In this document: piece after piece, positions 14,584 to 15,436 of the stretch
How positions within the stretch are numbered: the stretch's first letter is position 1
How the letters are laid out: each line of letters starts with the position of its first letter
Source: Clostridiales bacterium
Lineage (GTDB): Bacteria; Bacillota; Clostridia; Oscillospirales; Acutalibacteraceae
Reading direction: 5' to 3'
DNA: 15,436 nucleotides
Assembly: GCA_019419895.1 (NCBI GenBank)
Contig: JAHZIE010000040.1
Span: forward strand, 9,566-25,001
Notes under the pieces: model-generated
What the model was told of the DNA's origin: nothing
The model's database searches: none
Seen by the model: only the letters and a program-made list of their open reading frames with translations
Program-made: the position numbers and the translations under genes

Positions 14584-14612
14584 ATTATACCTAGGATAAG
14601 GAAAAAATTCAA
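14584..14612 (-). promoter_or_regulatory. Promoter of murD
   Basis: On the minus strand TTGAAT (14612-14607), a 17-bp spacer, then a perfect TATAAT (14589-14584). Transcription would start near 14577, giving a leader of about 100 nt to murD. CTGTAATG occurs twice in that leader (near 14503 and 14567). I see no recognisable attenuator. Confidence 0.7.
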
Positions 14613-15372
14613 CCGCGGATGCAATTTATAGCTTTATTTCCCAGACAGGCGGGCAGGATGAAAACAATGGAATTTTGGGAAAAATTTGCCTGCGGATTTT
14701 CCGGCGCTTTTATAAGGACAGCAAAAGGACAATACGGATAAAAATTTGTTGCTATTTCATTATTTTTTTAAATCTTCGGAAAATAGTTTTTATCAATTTA
14801 CCGTAATTATTATAACAGAAAGAACAGTAAAAATCTATAAAAATCGTACAATTTTATATTTTTTTTGTATTTTGCTTAAATTCTCACACCCCTTTCCCTT
14901 TTCATTCAACATATCTTCTGTTTTTTTCGAAATAATTTTCATGGTTTTGTCCCATAATCGCCGCTATCCACCCGCCAATTTTTCTCATTTCTCTAACGCC
15001 ATAATATGATACGGCCTGGAGTTTTGCCCATTATAAAAAAATTGGAAAAATTTGGAAAATATTTGAGTTCCTTTTTTCCGCGTATCTGCGTTGAATAAAA
15101 ATAAATGGTCTTCCAAATGGCAAAAAATCTTGTTCCGCCCCTTTCTATGGTAGCTTCCCAATATTCCTTCAAAGATCTGCCTGTCCAGAAAAGACATCTG
15201 GTTCCCGGTCATCATAAAAACCTTGATTGTCTACCGTATTTCATTCAATTTTCCTACCAAAGCTAACCCGCTTCTGTGTTTCTCCAATTTTATCCGCCAA
15301 GCAAATTTTTCTCCAGCCGCATTAACGAACTAAATTTTTCATTTCTCTGTTCTGAGAAGGTGGCCCCCACAG
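14613..15372. other. AT-rich, gene-poor stretch upstream of murD
   Basis: About 760 bases with no convincing gene apart from one doubtful minus-strand ORF (14985-15215). Composition is strongly A/T-rich with T-runs and A-runs, unlike the flanking genes. An extended -10-like sequence TGTTATAAT occurs on the minus strand near 14810 with no good -35. Plus-strand open stretches are Phe/Ile/Ser-rich and look like random reading of A/T-rich DNA. No tRNA, rRNA or known riboswitch is visible. Confidence 0.4.
14985..15215 (-). CDS. Hypothetical protein, doubtful (76 aa) or decayed gene
   Basis: An ATG at 15215 (next codon also ATG) is preceded by a weak AAGG 5 nt upstream. The product has mixed protein-like composition (MSFLDRQIFEGILGSYHRKG… then CHLEDHLFLFNADTRKKG), basic and aromatic, with no membrane helix and no motif I recognise. 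The same frame is open again upstream of an in-frame TAG (15234-15232), with similarly coding-like text (AGEKFAWRIKLEKHRSG), so this may be the tail of a broken gene. A second tiny ORF overlaps its stop by ATGA. Function unknown; it may not be translated. Confidence 0.28.
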   Translation of the reverse strand: MMTGNQMSFLDRQIFEGILGSYHRKGRNKIFCHLEDHLFLFNADTRKKGTQIFSKFFQFFYNGQNSRPYHIMALEK

Positions 15373-15419
15373 TCAAAACCACCGGCTAAGCCGGAGGCTT
15401 GAAGAAGCCCTAGAAGGGC
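15373..15419. repeat. Cluster of three overlapping hairpins at the window edge, possible mobile-element end
   Basis: CCGGC-TAA-GCCGG (15382-15394) is extended by CC/GG and TCAA/TTGA with small mismatches out to 15373-15402. GGCTT-GAAG-AAGCC (15396-15409) and GCCCT-AGA-AGGGC (15407-15419) overlap it and each other, so the folds exclude one another. Subterminal imperfect palindromes of this kind are known at the ends of IS200/IS605-family elements and in their short RNAs. No transposase reading frame is inside the window, so this identity is only inferred. Confidence 0.35.
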
Positions 15420-15436
15420 ATAATACGGACAATACC

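Noticed and set aside
14746..15009. 87-codon plus-strand ORF rich in Phe, Ile and Ser
   Set aside because: The composition is that of random A/T-rich DNA; no ribosome site and no motif.

Overview
The window looks like chromosomal DNA from a low-to-medium-GC anaerobic Firmicute, most likely a Clostridia/Lachnospiraceae-type gut bacterium. The evidence is the purine-rich Shine-Dalgarno sequences (AGGAGG, AAAGGA, GAGGTGA), use of a TTG and a GTG start, a SpoVB-type flippase, tandem M42 peptidases, and a PLP enzyme of the YnbB/'aluminium resistance' type. The assignment comes from protein style only; there is no marker RNA gene. I see no rRNA, tRNA, CRISPR array, complete insertion sequence or prophage.

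Layout. 2-628 (+) is the 3' part of a Gfo/Idh/MocA oxidoreductase, closed by a strong terminator. 949-2532 (+) is a SpoVB/MurJ-like polysaccharide flippase. Facing it on the minus strand are an FkbM-type methyltransferase (2665-3753) and an LPG-synthase-TM/AglD-like membrane protein (4003-5091). These three suggest envelope glycan or lipid work. 5511-6190 is a compact divergent module: a 75-aa zinc-ribbon protein with a C-terminal membrane helix (minus, TTG start) and a 55-aa ribbon-helix-helix protein (plus). They are separated by a perfect 28-bp palindrome that overlaps a promoter, and the module is closed on both sides by terminators. This is the most promising uncharacterised unit here.

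6326-14476 is a long minus-strand block of mostly housekeeping genes. In transcription order these are murD, a GNAT acetyltransferase, two adjacent M42 aminopeptidases and a second GNAT protein. The last three overlap by 1-4 bases, so they form a tight operon with murD probably at its head. A PLP-dependent methionine-gamma-lyase-family enzyme and guaB follow. guaB has its own near-consensus promoter, with a perfect 10-bp inverted repeat placed at the expected transcription start.

The right end, from 14613, is AT-rich and gene-poor. It holds the murD promoter, one doubtful 76-codon ORF, and at the very edge a run of overlapping GC-rich hairpins. Those hairpins may be the end of a mobile element, such as an IS200/IS605-type element, or another structured RNA whose body lies outside the window.
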